Positions 20,081 through 28,621 are shown, numbered from the stretch's first letter. The stretch: 64,000 nucleotides of DNA from Sphingomonas parapaucimobilis NBRC 15100 (GCF_000787715.1 NZ_BBPI01000034.1:62001-126000); one strand, 5' to 3'. Notes: generated from the letters alone by a model not told the origin. Program-made: numbers and translations.

Positions 20081-20787
20081 CCGGCATCACCCCGCTTTCC
20101 CCGGCCGCGCATCGCGGGCTGCGCTATGACCGCCATGCCGCAGGCGGCACACGCCGCTTTGCCCGGATCGGCCTGTCGGAGATCGCGGTCGCGGCGGCCG
20201 ACATGCCGCTGTGCCTCGCCAAGGACGGCCAGACCGGGCGCTTCAACCTGATCGCGCTGATGAGCCTGGTCGAGCCCGCCAATCTGTTCGTCTTCGGCGG
20301 CGGCTTCCAGGCGACCTATGTGCCCCGCGCGGTGATGCTGGGCGGGTTCCGGCTCGACGCACGCGGGGCGGCGGGGCTGGCCGTCGATCCGGCCGATCCC
20401 AGCCTGGGCGATGCCGGAGCGCCGCTGTTCGCGGGGGAGCAACCGACGCCGCTGTCGCACGACATCGCCCGCGCGTTCGAACGGCTGGTGGCGGATGTCG
20501 AGGGGGCACAGGCGCTGGTCGATGCCTGGGCCGCGCATGGCCTGATCCGCCCGCTTGGCCTCTCGCTGTCCAAGGCGGATGGGGGCGCACATGATCTGGC
20601 CGGGCTCTACAGGATCGACGAGGCGGCGGTGCAGGCGCTGCCCGATGCCGATCTGATCGCGCTCCACCGGGCGGACCGGCTGGCCCCCGCTGCGGTCCTG
20701 ACCGCGTCGCTGGCGCAGGTCGAGCGGTTGCGCCAGTTGCACAATGCCCGCTTCGCGCCCGCGCTGACCGGCTATTCGCTGGATTAG
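20077..20787 (+). CDS. SapC family protein
   Basis: A 236-residue SapC-like protein, named for a Campylobacter S-layer gene cluster; its molecular role is unknown. The typical pattern is present: an N-terminal FARIGLSEIAVAAADMPLC, FVFGGGFQATYVPRAVMLGG, and a C-terminal LYRIDEAAVQALPDADL. It is coupled to the upstream halogenase-like gene by a four-base overlap, and the pair opposes a TonB receptor. A second SapC lies at 55384-56157. Function in glycan uptake is guilt by association. Confidence 0.85.
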   Translation: MTGITPLSPAAHRGLRYDRHAAGGTRRFARIGLSEIAVAAADMPLCLAKDGQTGRFNLIALMSLVEPANLFVFGGGFQATYVPRAVMLGGFRLDARGAAGLAVDPADPSLGDAGAPLFAGEQPTPLSHDIARAFERLVADVEGAQALVDAWAAHGLIRPLGLSLSKADGGAHDLAGLYRIDEAAVQALPDADLIALHRADRLAPAAVLTASLAQVERLRQLHNARFAPALTGYSLD

Positions 20788-20840
20788 CTTGTCCGGTGCT
20801 CGGTGGCGGGTTAGCCTCCGGGCGATCGGAGGGGGCGAAG

Positions 20841-23798
20841 ATGCTGGCACGGTGGCGGGGACTCGTGGCGCTGGGGCTTGCCCTTGTGATGGGGCAGGGG
20901 GCGTGGGCGCAGACCGCCAACCCCATGCTGAAGGCCCATGCGGCGGGCATCCGCGACGCTGCGCACGAACGCAACCTGTCGCTGGGACGACTGGACATTG
21001 CGGTCGAACAGCGCGGCAGCATCGTCGAGACGACCATCACCGCCGCCTTCGTCAACCCCGAGGCGGAGCAGCTGGAGGGCGATTTTCGCCTGACCCTGCC
21101 CGAAGGCGCGGTCGTCACCGGCTATGCCCTGGATATCGGCGGGCAGATGGTCGACGGCGTGCTGGTCGACCGCCCGCGCGCCAAGGCGGTCTATGAAGCG
21201 CGGGTCCGCCAGCGGATCGATCCCGGCCTGGCCGAGGTCAGTGCGGACAATGTCTTTTCGACGCGCGTCTATCCGATCTGGCCCGGTCGCGGGCGGACGA
21301 TCCGCGTGCGGTTCGTATCGCCCGTCGGGGCGGGGGGCTGGCGCCTGCCGCTCGGGTTCGACGGCGCGGTCGGCGACTGGTCGATCCGCGTCCATGGCAG
21401 CGGCACCGCGGCAAGGCCGTTGGTGACGCTGGGCGAGACGCCAATGGCGATCACGGCGGACGGCGAGGGCTGGGGCGGTGCGGTGAGCGGCAAGGACAAG
21501 CCGCTGTCGGGCGCGCTGGCGATCGCCCCCGGTCGCGCCGCCGATCTGGTCGCCAGCACCCATCATAATGGCGAGCGGGATCTGGAACTGGGCGGCGACC
21601 TGCCCGCCGTCGCGGGGAATGCGGCGGCTCCGGCGCATCTGCGCATCTATTGGGATCGTTCGCGCTCGCGGTTGAAGGCCGATACGGCGCGGGAGATCGC
21701 ACTGGTCCGCGCGGCGATCGACCGCTGGCACCCCGGCAAGGTCGAGCTGGTCGCCTTCAACAGCAGCGGGGCGCAGACCAGAAGCGTCACGACCGCTGCG
21801 GAAGCCGCCGCCTGGCTGGGGGCGCTCGACTATCGCGGGGCGACGAGCTTTGCGCCGCTGTCGCTGGGCGGCCCGGCCGACCGCTGCCTGGTCTTCACCG
21901 ATGGCCGCGCGACCATCGACCGCAATGCCGCGATCACCCCGCGCTGCCCGCTGGATGTGGTCAGCAGCGCTGGAGGCGACGACCGTGCCTGGCTGGGCCA
22001 TCTGGCGCGCGCCCATGGCGGGCGGCTGATCCCGCTCGGCGACGATCCGGCGGCGGCGCTGGCGCTGTTGCAGGCGGGTACGGCTGGCGTGATCGCCGTC
22101 ACCGACCGCGACGACCGGCCCTTGCCCTTCGTGCCGCTTGTCGCAGCCGGGGGACGCTGGGCGGTGCTGGTCCGTGCGCCGGGCTTCGGGCCGGTGAAGA
22201 TCCGGCTGGGCGCGGGGCAGGAGGTTGTCCGCGCCATCGATGGCGGCGGCGAGGCCCCGGCCTTTGACGGTCCGGGCGCACTGCTGGCGCAGGATGCGCT
22301 GGCGACGCTGGGCGCGACCGAGCAGCGCGACGCCTATGTGGCGCTCAGCCGCCGCTACGGCATCGCCAGCCCCAGCCTGTCCTTCCTCGTGCTGGAGAGC
22401 GTGGGCGACTATCTGAACGCGAAGATCGATCCGCCCGCGACCCTGCCGGCCGAGTGGCGCGACGATTATGCCCGCCAGCGCAAGGCGATGGAGGCGGATG
22501 ACGCCCGCATCGCGCAGCGCCATTTCGATCAGTTGCTGAAAGCGTGGCAGGACGAAGTCGCTTGGTGGAAGACGAAGTTCGACCTGGCTTCGCGTCCCAA
22601 GCGGATCGCGACCTCGCACAGTTTCGACCGGACCGCGCCGCCGCCTCCCCCGCCTCCGCCTCCGCCGCCTCCTCCCCCGCCAGCCCCGGAAGCATTCGTC
22701 ATGTCGGCCCCTGGCGCCCCTCCGGCGCCTGCCGCACCCCCGGCCCCGCGCGTCAGCCAGGCGACCGGGAATATCGTGGTGACGGGAAGCACGTCGCGCA
22801 CGGCCCCGGCGGTCCCGTCGGTGCAGATCGACGCGTGGCAGCCCGATCGGCCCTATCTGGAGCTGTATGACGGAAAGCCCGCCGATTTTGCCGAACGCTT
22901 CCGCGAGGCGGAGGCGCGGCACGGGGCCTTGCCGATCTTCTATCTCGACACCGCCGCCTGGCTCGCCCGGCGGGGCCGTGTGGCGGAGGCCAGCGAAATG
23001 GTCTTGTCGGCGCTGGACCTGCCGACCGCCGACGACACGACGCTGGGCATGGTCGCCGACCGGCTGGAGCGGTACGGCGACTGGGACCGCGCGGTCGAAC
23101 TGCGCGATCGACAGGCGGCGCTGGACCCCGACCGGCCGCAGCCGCGCCGTCTGCTCGCGCTGACCCTCGCCCGCCGCGCGGCCGTCCGCCCGGCCCAGGC
23201 CAGGGCCGACCTGACCCGCGCGATCACGCTGCTCTATGCCATCGCGACCAGCCCGCAGGCGGACCAATGGGACGGCATCGACCTGATCGCGCTGAACGAG
23301 GCCAATGCGATGCTGCCGCGCCTGCGCAAGCTGGGCGGCAAGGTGGAGATGGACCCGCGCCTGGTCATGCTGCTCGATGTCGATGTGCGGGTCGTCATCG
23401 ACTGGACCACCGATGCCTCGGACATGGATTTGTGGGTCGACGAACCGACACGCGAGCGGGCGATCTACAACAATAACCGTACCGCGATCGGCGGGCGGCT
23501 GTCGCGGGACATGACGCGCGGCTATGGGCCGGAGGAATATATGATCCGCGTCGCGCCGCCGGGCACCTATACGGCGCAGGCCAATGTCTTTGCCCCTGAC
23601 CGGATCGATCCGAACGGCGCGACCATCCTGACCGCGCACCTGTTCCGGAATTTCGGGCGGGCGAACGAGACGGTCGACAGCGTGGATATCGAATTGAAGC
23701 GCGATGAAAAGGGCGCGCGGATGATCGGTCGCGTCGTCGTGCCGGGCAAGCCGGTGTCCGATAAGGCACCGGTGAAGGACATGGCGCCGCTACCCTGA
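20841..23798 (+). CDS. Exported VIT-domain protein with poly-Pro linker, tetratricopeptide-like region and DUF2135
   Basis: A 985-residue exported protein. The start at 20841 is set by GGAGGGG six bases upstream and a clear signal peptide (MLARWRGLVALGL to GAWAQ). Residues about 45-160 form a VIT domain (EGDFRLTLPEGAVVTGYALD and YEARVRQRIDPG). A von-Willebrand-A-like segment follows (LRIYWDRSRSR, LVFTDGRATI). A tract of about 15 consecutive prolines lies near residue 600, then GNIVVTGSTSR, a motif seen in TonB receptor N-termini. A helical repeat region and a C-terminal DUF2135 domain (DASDMDLWVDEP) complete it. Probably periplasmic or envelope-associated, role unknown. It may be co-transcribed with SapC, 53 bases upstream. 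Confidence 0.82.
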   Translation: MLARWRGLVALGLALVMGQGAWAQTANPMLKAHAAGIRDAAHERNLSLGRLDIAVEQRGSIVETTITAAFVNPEAEQLEGDFRLTLPEGAVVTGYALDIGGQMVDGVLVDRPRAKAVYEARVRQRIDPGLAEVSADNVFSTRVYPIWPGRGRTIRVRFVSPVGAGGWRLPLGFDGAVGDWSIRVHGSGTAARPLVTLGETPMAITADGEGWGGAVSGKDKPLSGALAIAPGRAADLVASTHHNGERDLELGGDLPAVAGNAAAPAHLRIYWDRSRSRLKADTAREIALVRAAIDRWHPGKVELVAFNSSGAQTRSVTTAAEAAAWLGALDYRGATSFAPLSLGGPADRCLVFTDGRATIDRNAAITPRCPLDVVSSAGGDDRAWLGHLARAHGGRLIPLGDDPAAALALLQAGTAGVIAVTDRDDRPLPFVPLVAAGGRWAVLVRAPGFGPVKIRLGAGQEVVRAIDGGGEAPAFDGPGALLAQDALATLGATEQRDAYVALSRRYGIASPSLSFLVLESVGDYLNAKIDPPATLPAEWRDDYARQRKAMEADDARIAQRHFDQLLKAWQDEVAWWKTKFDLASRPKRIATSHSFDRTAPPPPPPPPPPPPPPPAPEAFVMSAPGAPPAPAAPPAPRVSQATGNIVVTGSTSRTAPAVPSVQIDAWQPDRPYLELYDGKPADFAERFREAEARHGALPIFYLDTAAWLARRGRVAEASEMVLSALDLPTADDTTLGMVADRLERYGDWDRAVELRDRQAALDPDRPQPRRLLALTLARRAAVRPAQARADLTRAITLLYAIATSPQADQWDGIDLIALNEANAMLPRLRKLGGKVEMDPRLVMLLDVDVRVVIDWTTDASDMDLWVDEPTRERAIYNNNRTAIGGRLSRDMTRGYGPEEYMIRVAPPGTYTAQANVFAPDRIDPNGATILTAHLFRNFGRANETVDSVDIELKRDEKGARMIGRVVVPGKPVSDKAPVKDMAPLP

Positions 23799-23813
23799 TC
23801 AGGAGGGCGCGCT

Positions 23814-23837
23814 ATGGCTGGTTTTACGAAGCGATAA
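23814..23837 (+). other. Seven-codon mini-ORF with consensus Shine-Dalgarno
   Basis: AGGAGG (23801-23806) is followed after seven bases by ATG and a seven-codon frame (MAGFTKR) ending in TAA, 17 bases before the ClC start codon. It could be a leader peptide that feeds ribosomes to the ClC gene, or a relic of an earlier start. No attenuator hairpin is visible. Confidence 0.3.
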
Positions 23838-23854
23838 GGGTGTAAGGGCGGACC

Positions 23855-25195
23855 ATGGCCGAGCAGAGTCCGCCCTTTCCGTCGTTCCGCAAATGGACGC
23901 CTTCGCGCTACCGTGCGCTGCTGCGGGCGCAGGGGCCGGGATCGGTCAAGTTCCGCACCCGGCTGGCGATCCTGATCGGCGCGGTTGCGATCGGGCTGGC
24001 CGCGACGGTCTTTGCCGAGGCGGCGGATGCGGCGGGCGAGGTCTTCACCCATTTCTCGCATCGCTATCACTGGGCGCCGCTGGTCGTGACGCCGCTGCTG
24101 TTCGCGGGGCTGGTCTGGATCACGCGCCGCTTCGCGCCGCTCGCGCGCGGGTCGGGCATCCCGCAGGTGATGGCCGCGCAGGCCGATCCCGAGCGGGCGA
24201 CCGGTGGGCTGGTGTCGATCCGCACCGTGGTCGCCAAGGCGGGGCTGACGCTGGCGGCGGTGCTGGGCGGCGCTTCGGTCGGGCGCGAGGGGCCGACGGT
24301 GCAGATCGCCGCCGCCATCATGGGGCTGACCCATCGCATATTGGGCGTGCCGCTCCGCGGTGCGGTGCTGATCGCGGGGGGTGCGGCGGGCGTCGCGGCG
24401 GCGTTCAACACGCCGCTGGCCGGGCTGCTGTTCGCGATCGAGGAACTGGCCTCCGCCTATGAGCAGAAGGTCACGCTGCTGGTCATCGCGGCCATCGCGA
24501 TCGCGGGCATGGTCGCCCAGTCGGCGCAGGGGGATTATGTCTATTTCGGGCTGATCGGCGCCCATATGCCGATCGTCACCGCGCTGGTCGCGGCCCCCGT
24601 CGCCGGGATCGTCGGCGGGCTGGCGGGCGGCGGCTTTGCCCGGCTGATGCTGATGATGGCGACGGGCACCAACCGCGTGACCCGGTGGAGCAGGCAGCGG
24701 CCGATCCTGTTCGCCGCGCTGTGCGGCGTCATCGTCGCCGGGCTGGGCGTCGGCACCGGCCTGACCTGGGGCACCGGCTATGGCGCGGCACGGGCGATGA
24801 TCGTCGGGGTCGATGCGCCGCTCTGGTTCGGCCCGGCCAAGTTCCTGGCGACCCTGTCGACCGCGGTGGCGGGGCTGCCCGGCGGCATCTTCGCGCCGTC
24901 GCTGTCGGTGGGCGCGGGGCTGGGCAATCTGCTGCGCTCGGTGTTTCCGGACTCGCCCGCCTCGGCGATCGTGATCCTGGGCATGGTCGGCTATTTCGCG
25001 GGCGTGGTCCGCGCGCCGCTGACCGCCGTCATCATCCTGTCCGAGACGACCGCCAGCCGCGGCCTGATGCTGCCCATGTTCGCCACCGCCTTCATCGCCG
25101 ACGGGGTCAGCCAGCTGGTGTGCCGCGAGAAACTGTACCACGGCCTGTCGCGGACCTTCGCGATGGGGCGGGGGGATGAAGGCGTTGGGCGATAG
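23855..25195 (+). CDS. ClC-family chloride channel / Cl-/H+ antiporter
   Basis: An inner-membrane ClC protein of 446 residues. All three selectivity motifs are present: GSGIP (99-103), GREGPTVQ with the gating glutamate E145, and GGIFAPSL near 345. LLFAIEEL carries the internal proton-pathway glutamate of exchanger-type ClCs, so an antiporter is more likely than a passive channel. No CBS domain is present. It lies 56 bases after the VIT-protein gene with a mini-ORF in between. Confidence 0.93.
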   Translation: MAEQSPPFPSFRKWTPSRYRALLRAQGPGSVKFRTRLAILIGAVAIGLAATVFAEAADAAGEVFTHFSHRYHWAPLVVTPLLFAGLVWITRRFAPLARGSGIPQVMAAQADPERATGGLVSIRTVVAKAGLTLAAVLGGASVGREGPTVQIAAAIMGLTHRILGVPLRGAVLIAGGAAGVAAAFNTPLAGLLFAIEELASAYEQKVTLLVIAAIAIAGMVAQSAQGDYVYFGLIGAHMPIVTALVAAPVAGIVGGLAGGGFARLMLMMATGTNRVTRWSRQRPILFAALCGVIVAGLGVGTGLTWGTGYGAARAMIVGVDAPLWFGPAKFLATLSTAVAGLPGGIFAPSLSVGAGLGNLLRSVFPDSPASAIVILGMVGYFAGVVRAPLTAVIILSETTASRGLMLPMFATAFIADGVSQLVCREKLYHGLSRTFAMGRGDEGVGR

Positions 25196-25585
25196 CGGTT
25201 TGGGTCGGGAAACGCCCACTTGCGGACACTCCGGCTTCCCGAAAGCAGTCATTCATTCAGCGCGATCATTCCCATTTTCCCATCCTCAAGCGCCAGTTTC
25301 GGGAAAAAGCAATCGGGAACAGATTTTGGGAAAGCGGACGCTTCGGACCCCTTATGGACACGAACGGCAGGGCAGCCTTCCCGCATCACGTTCGTTTTCG
25401 GGAAGGTGGCGTCATTCACAACCTTCGAAGTGACGACAGGTTGGCAGCACCGCTATCAAAACCGCCTCCCAAGATGGTTCGCGGTGGTGCATCTAAATGT
25501 TGGTAGCGAAATCGCACTACTGACCTAAATACGCATGGCGGGTCGCCTCTTCCTGCAAGTGGAGGCGAAAACAACCGCACGAAAG
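25196..25585. other. Gene-free spacer with a degenerate dispersed repeat
   Basis: No convincing gene is seen; short open frames at 25176-25528 lack ribosome binding sites and family features. The segment has many near-copies of TTTCGGGAAA-like words. Bases about 25293-25333, read on the minus strand, match about 30 of 36 positions at 59221-59256, including TTCCCGATTGC. The base composition is less GC-rich than the flanking genes. This looks like decayed repetitive or mobile DNA. Confidence 0.5.
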
Positions 25586-25588
25586 GGG

Positions 25589-25675
25589 GTGTTTCCCATA
25601 CTCGACGTAGCTATGCTGATTATCAGCGTCGCCGCATTCACGGTTCAGGTCGTGCAGGCGGTCCGCAATAAGTAA
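25589..25675 (+). CDS. Candidate hydrophobic micro-peptide (possible type I toxin-like)
   Basis: A 28-codon frame (MFPILDVAMLIISVAAFTVQ then VVQAVRNK) has a single hydrophobic helix followed by a basic tail. AAGGGGGTG at 25583-25591 is one mismatch from an extended Shine-Dalgarno, but it overlaps the GTG at 25589. The ideally spaced codon is an ATA at 25598, which would give a 25-residue peptide. Two strong hairpins follow. The length, helix and tail resemble Fst/holin-like type I toxins of Gram-positive bacteria, but this is pattern resemblance only. It could also be chance. Confidence 0.35.
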   Translation: MFPILDVAMLIISVAAFTVQVVQAVRNK

Positions 25676-25698
25676 GGCCACTATGGCCGCTTAGCGGG

Positions 25699-25776
25699 AG
25701 AGAAGGCGGGGAACTGCAATGAACCGCCTTCTCTTAAAACGATTTGGCCCCGACCCGCTGCAACGGTTCGGGGCCA
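25699..25776. terminator. Tandem hairpins downstream of the micro-peptide
   Basis: Hairpin one: 25699-25709 (core GAGAAGGCGG) pairs perfectly over 11 bp with 25724-25734. Hairpin two: TGGCCCCGA (25745-25753) pairs perfectly with TCGGGGCCA (25768-25776). There is no long T-tract, but two adjacent stable stems in a gene-poor spacer indicate a transcript end or a structured RNA. From 25777 to 26022 nothing further is recognised. Confidence 0.5.
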
Positions 25777-26022
25777 TCGTTTGCCGGAAGAGTAATCGTG
25801 TCACCCATCGACGTAGCGATTCAACAATAGGTTGAATCTCTTTCGGGTTCAATAACCCCCCGCATTTTTCCTAACGTTGGACATACCGATCATGTCGCCC
25901 ATCGGAGCCATCCGATCGTCACCCCGTTAGCAGACAATCCGCGCTTCCCGAAACTTGATCCCAATGGGAAGGCTCCGGTCCTTTTGATTGCCGCTGCTAA
26001 CCGGTGAAGGCCAGTCCTGCCT

Positions 26023-26883
26023 TCAGGCGATGGTGCCCGTGGTATCCTCGATCCACCCGGCAGCTTTAAGGTGCGTCACGGCGGAGCGCGCAACTGGTGC
26101 GACCAAGCCGTTTGATAGTCGCAGGCGCATGGCGCGGGCGTTTCCTTCGACAGCGGCAACTGCGTGGGCCGCCACCCACCAGGATCGATGCGTGCGTAAC
26201 CCGTCTGCGTCGACCGCCTCGATCGCTCGGCCGAGTGGCATGAGGATCAGTTCGGAGCCGGCGGGGCGGTGTACGCGGACATAATGGTCCTCCATCTGCA
26301 GAGCCAGCACTTCCCCGCCTAGCGGATTTACGATCGGATCGATCGACGGCTGTGAGGCGGATTCGTGCGAGATCGGCACGGAACGACGCAACGCAAAGCC
26401 GATAGCTGCCGTCGCGATCACCCCGATCGTTGCCGTTTGCGCGAACCACAACGGGAACGAAGGGCCGAGCCGAGCCAGCTTAGGCCAAAGCCAGAACGCA
26501 GCCATGCGGGTCGCCAGGGCCTCAGCCAGGCTGGCGAGCAACACGGCCGCGATCAATGCCAGCCACCATCGTCGCGAACCCGTCACGGTCGACCTGCCGA
26601 CGAGCCTGTAGGCCGTGCCGTAAAGCGCGAGACCGAGCACCATCGCGCCGATCCAATAGCTGAGCAGTTCGACCAAGCCGCCATTCATGTAGCTGCCGAA
26701 AGGTCCGAGGATGGCCAGGATGACACCTGCGACTATCGCGAGGCCGATCCAGCGCACGGCGGGGATCGCCAAGCGACGACGGGTGGAAGCGAGGAAGGGC
26801 GAACGGATCACGCCTTCTTTTACCGCGACCACGGCAGCGAGCCAAACCCGGTTGCCGACTGGCGAACCCATTCGCCCGTTCAC
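26023..26883 (-). CDS. Membrane-anchored LytTR-type DNA-binding regulator
   Basis: A 286-residue protein with about four hydrophobic segments (roughly 43-65, 72-95, 105-125, 145-168), then a C-terminal LytTR domain (about 185-285). The domain shows ALQMEDHYVRVHRPAGSELI, LRTHRSWWVAAHAV and MRLRLSNGLVAPVARS, all typical of LytTR. It is likely a membrane-bound one-component regulator that binds DNA near the inner membrane. The start is a GTG at 26883. It is divergent from the exported hydrolase, which is a natural candidate target. Confidence 0.85.
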   Translation of the reverse strand: MNGRMGSPVGNRVWLAAVVAVKEGVIRSPFLASTRRRLAIPAVRWIGLAIVAGVILAILGPFGSYMNGGLVELLSYWIGAMVLGLALYGTAYRLVGRSTVTGSRRWWLALIAAVLLASLAEALATRMAAFWLWPKLARLGPSFPLWFAQTATIGVIATAAIGFALRRSVPISHESASQPSIDPIVNPLGGEVLALQMEDHYVRVHRPAGSELILMPLGRAIEAVDADGLRTHRSWWVAAHAVAAVEGNARAMRLRLSNGLVAPVARSAVTHLKAAGWIEDTTGTIA

Positions 26884-26947
26884 GAATAGCGGCTTTCCAC
26901 CGGGGGCTGTGTCGGGTCAGCGGCGACATGCCACATCGGAGTCCGCC

Positions 26948-27916
26948 ATGTCGTTACGCCTCGCTCTCGCTGCCCTGTTCCTTGCCGCTATCGTCCCTGC
27001 CGCTCATGCCCAGTCCATGAAAGCCGGGTTCCAGCACCTGACGACCCCGGATGGCGTCGAGGTGGGTGTCTGGTATCCCGCAACCGGCACAGCGGTTCAC
27101 CAGCGGCTTGGTCTCTATGCGCAGGACGTGGTGACCGCCGCCCCCGTGCCGAAGGGCAAGCATCCCCTGGTTGTCATCTCGCATGGCACGGGCGGCGATT
27201 TCGCCGGTCATGTCGATACGGCGGTATCGCTCGCCCGCGCCGGCTTCATCGTCGCCGCGCTTACCCATCCCGGCGACAATTGGCGGGACAACAGCCGGGC
27301 GACCCGGATCGAGGGCCGTCCGGCAGCGTTGAGCGCCACCATATCGTATATGTTGCAGACATGGCCGGGGCACGCAGCGATCGATCCTGATCGGATCGGC
27401 GCTTTCGGCTTTTCGGCCGGCGGGTTTACGGTGCTCGCTGCGGCCGGAGGCAAGCCTGACATGACGCGCCTTGCCGATCATTGCGTGCAGCATCCCTCCT
27501 TCTTCGTGTGCACACTCCTCAGGTCGCAGCCTCGGGCGCTAACGAGCGCCTGGCCGCCGATGACAGACCCGCGCATCAAGGCCATCGTCGTCGCTGCGCC
27601 GGCGATCGGTTTCACCTTCGATCGTGCCGGGCTGGCCGGCGTGCGTATCCCGGTGCAGCTGTGGCGCGCCGACGACGACCGGATTCTACCTGCGCCATTC
27701 TATGCGGATGCGGTTCGCGCAGCGTTGCCGCACAAGCCCGAGTTCCATGCGGTGCGCGGCGCCGGACACTTCGACTTCCTGGCCCCATGTGCCGACCCGG
27801 CCACAATGCCGCAGCTTTGCCAGAGCGCGTCGGGCTTCGATCGAGTAGCGTTCCATCAACGCTTCGATCGGCATGTGGTGCGCTTCTTCTCGACCAAGCT
27901 TGCCAGCGGCCGCTGA
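26948..27916 (+). CDS. Exported alpha/beta hydrolase (dienelactone/PAF-acetylhydrolase-like)
   Basis: A 322-residue serine hydrolase with signal peptide MSLRLALAALFLAAIVPAAHA. The nucleophile elbow is GFSAGG (S156). A late Asp in RADDDRI and a His in GAGHFDF complete a plausible triad; ISHGTGGDF provides the oxyanion segment. The family includes predicted dienelactone hydrolases and lipase-like esterases, and the substrate cannot be told. The ATG at 26948 starts the signal peptide. It is divergent from the LytTR regulator. Confidence 0.85.
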   Translation: MSLRLALAALFLAAIVPAAHAQSMKAGFQHLTTPDGVEVGVWYPATGTAVHQRLGLYAQDVVTAAPVPKGKHPLVVISHGTGGDFAGHVDTAVSLARAGFIVAALTHPGDNWRDNSRATRIEGRPAALSATISYMLQTWPGHAAIDPDRIGAFGFSAGGFTVLAAAGGKPDMTRLADHCVQHPSFFVCTLLRSQPRALTSAWPPMTDPRIKAIVVAAPAIGFTFDRAGLAGVRIPVQLWRADDDRILPAPFYADAVRAALPHKPEFHAVRGAGHFDFLAPCADPATMPQLCQSASGFDRVAFHQRFDRHVVRFFSTKLASGR

Positions 27917-27995
27917 GGGGGCGACCGCTTGCCCGAACATCGATACTGATCGAAAGCTTTATCGGGTCAGCGTGAATCTTATAACAGGGGGACAT

Positions 27996-28430
27996 ATGCG
28001 TTTGGTGATTTGGGCGATCGGTCCGATGGCCTTGTCGATAGCATCGACGGCAAATGCACAGCATCGAGAAGTCCAGTCTTTGGTCGACCGCTTCGAAACC
28101 GCTCGGATGCAGCACGATCCTGCCGCGCTTACGAAGACCCTGGCTGCGGATTATGAGGAGATTTCACCAGTTGGCGAAGTCGATGCTCGAGAGAAGGTGC
28201 TAGGGTTCTACGCTCCCGAATTGAAGCGTCCTGCGCCGGCTATGACGAGTGAACCTTTGGTCATTCGGTCGCGCGGCGACGTTGCTGTTATCACCACACG
28301 TAAGTCATTCACTCTTCCAGGTGGAGTAGCTCGGTCCGTTCGTATTCGTTACGTCGCCGAGCGGGCGGCGGGCAAATGGCTGTTGGTTTCGGCGCAGTAC
28401 ACCCCGATCCCGCCAGCAAAGGCGAGTTGA
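27996..28430 (+). CDS. Exported NTF2-like (SnoaL/DUF4440-type) protein
   Basis: A 144-residue protein with a signal peptide (MRLVIWAIGPMALSIASTANA). A small cone-shaped NTF2-like fold is suggested by VDRFETARMQHDPAALTKTLAADYEEI and RYVAERAAGKWLLVSAQYTPI. No catalytic residues can be assigned. RBS AGGGGG precedes the ATG at 27996. It lies 79 bases after the hydrolase and before a terminator, so it may be co-transcribed. Codon use is less GC-biased than most neighbours. Confidence 0.75.
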   Translation: MRLVIWAIGPMALSIASTANAQHREVQSLVDRFETARMQHDPAALTKTLAADYEEISPVGEVDAREKVLGFYAPELKRPAPAMTSEPLVIRSRGDVAVITTRKSFTLPGGVARSVRIRYVAERAAGKWLLVSAQYTPIPPAKAS

Positions 28431-28458
28431 TTTACAGCGCCAATCTGCTCGCACCAAG

Positions 28459-28500
28459 CAGGCTTCTCAGAACGGTGAGTTTTGAGAAGCCTGTTATATT
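28459..28500 (+). terminator. Rho-independent-like terminator after the NTF2-like gene
   Basis: CAGGCTTCTCA (28459-28469) and TGAGAAGCCTG (28483-28493) form a perfect 11-bp stem with a 13-base loop, followed by TTATATT. It is 29 bases downstream of the stop codon. Confidence 0.75.
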
Positions 28501-28621
28501 CCCAATTCACGATCCTTTGCGGGAAAGGAGGGATGGCGCAGCGTCGGCCATGGGGCATTATTCCCCTAAGCGGAATGTCGGCTTCCCACCCTAATCGGAC
28601 ATGCCGCGATCAGGGAATGGC

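Noticed and set aside
22639-22683. Microsatellite-like tract as an independent repeat element
   Set aside because: It is simply the codons of the poly-proline linker inside the VIT protein.
20811-23639. 942-codon minus-strand frame opposite the VIT protein
   Set aside because: Rich in Arg, Gln and Asp without any domain; the plus frame has signal peptide, VIT and DUF2135.
25176-25528. Two small plus-strand frames after the ClC gene
   Set aside because: They lack ribosome binding sites and consist of degenerate repeat words.
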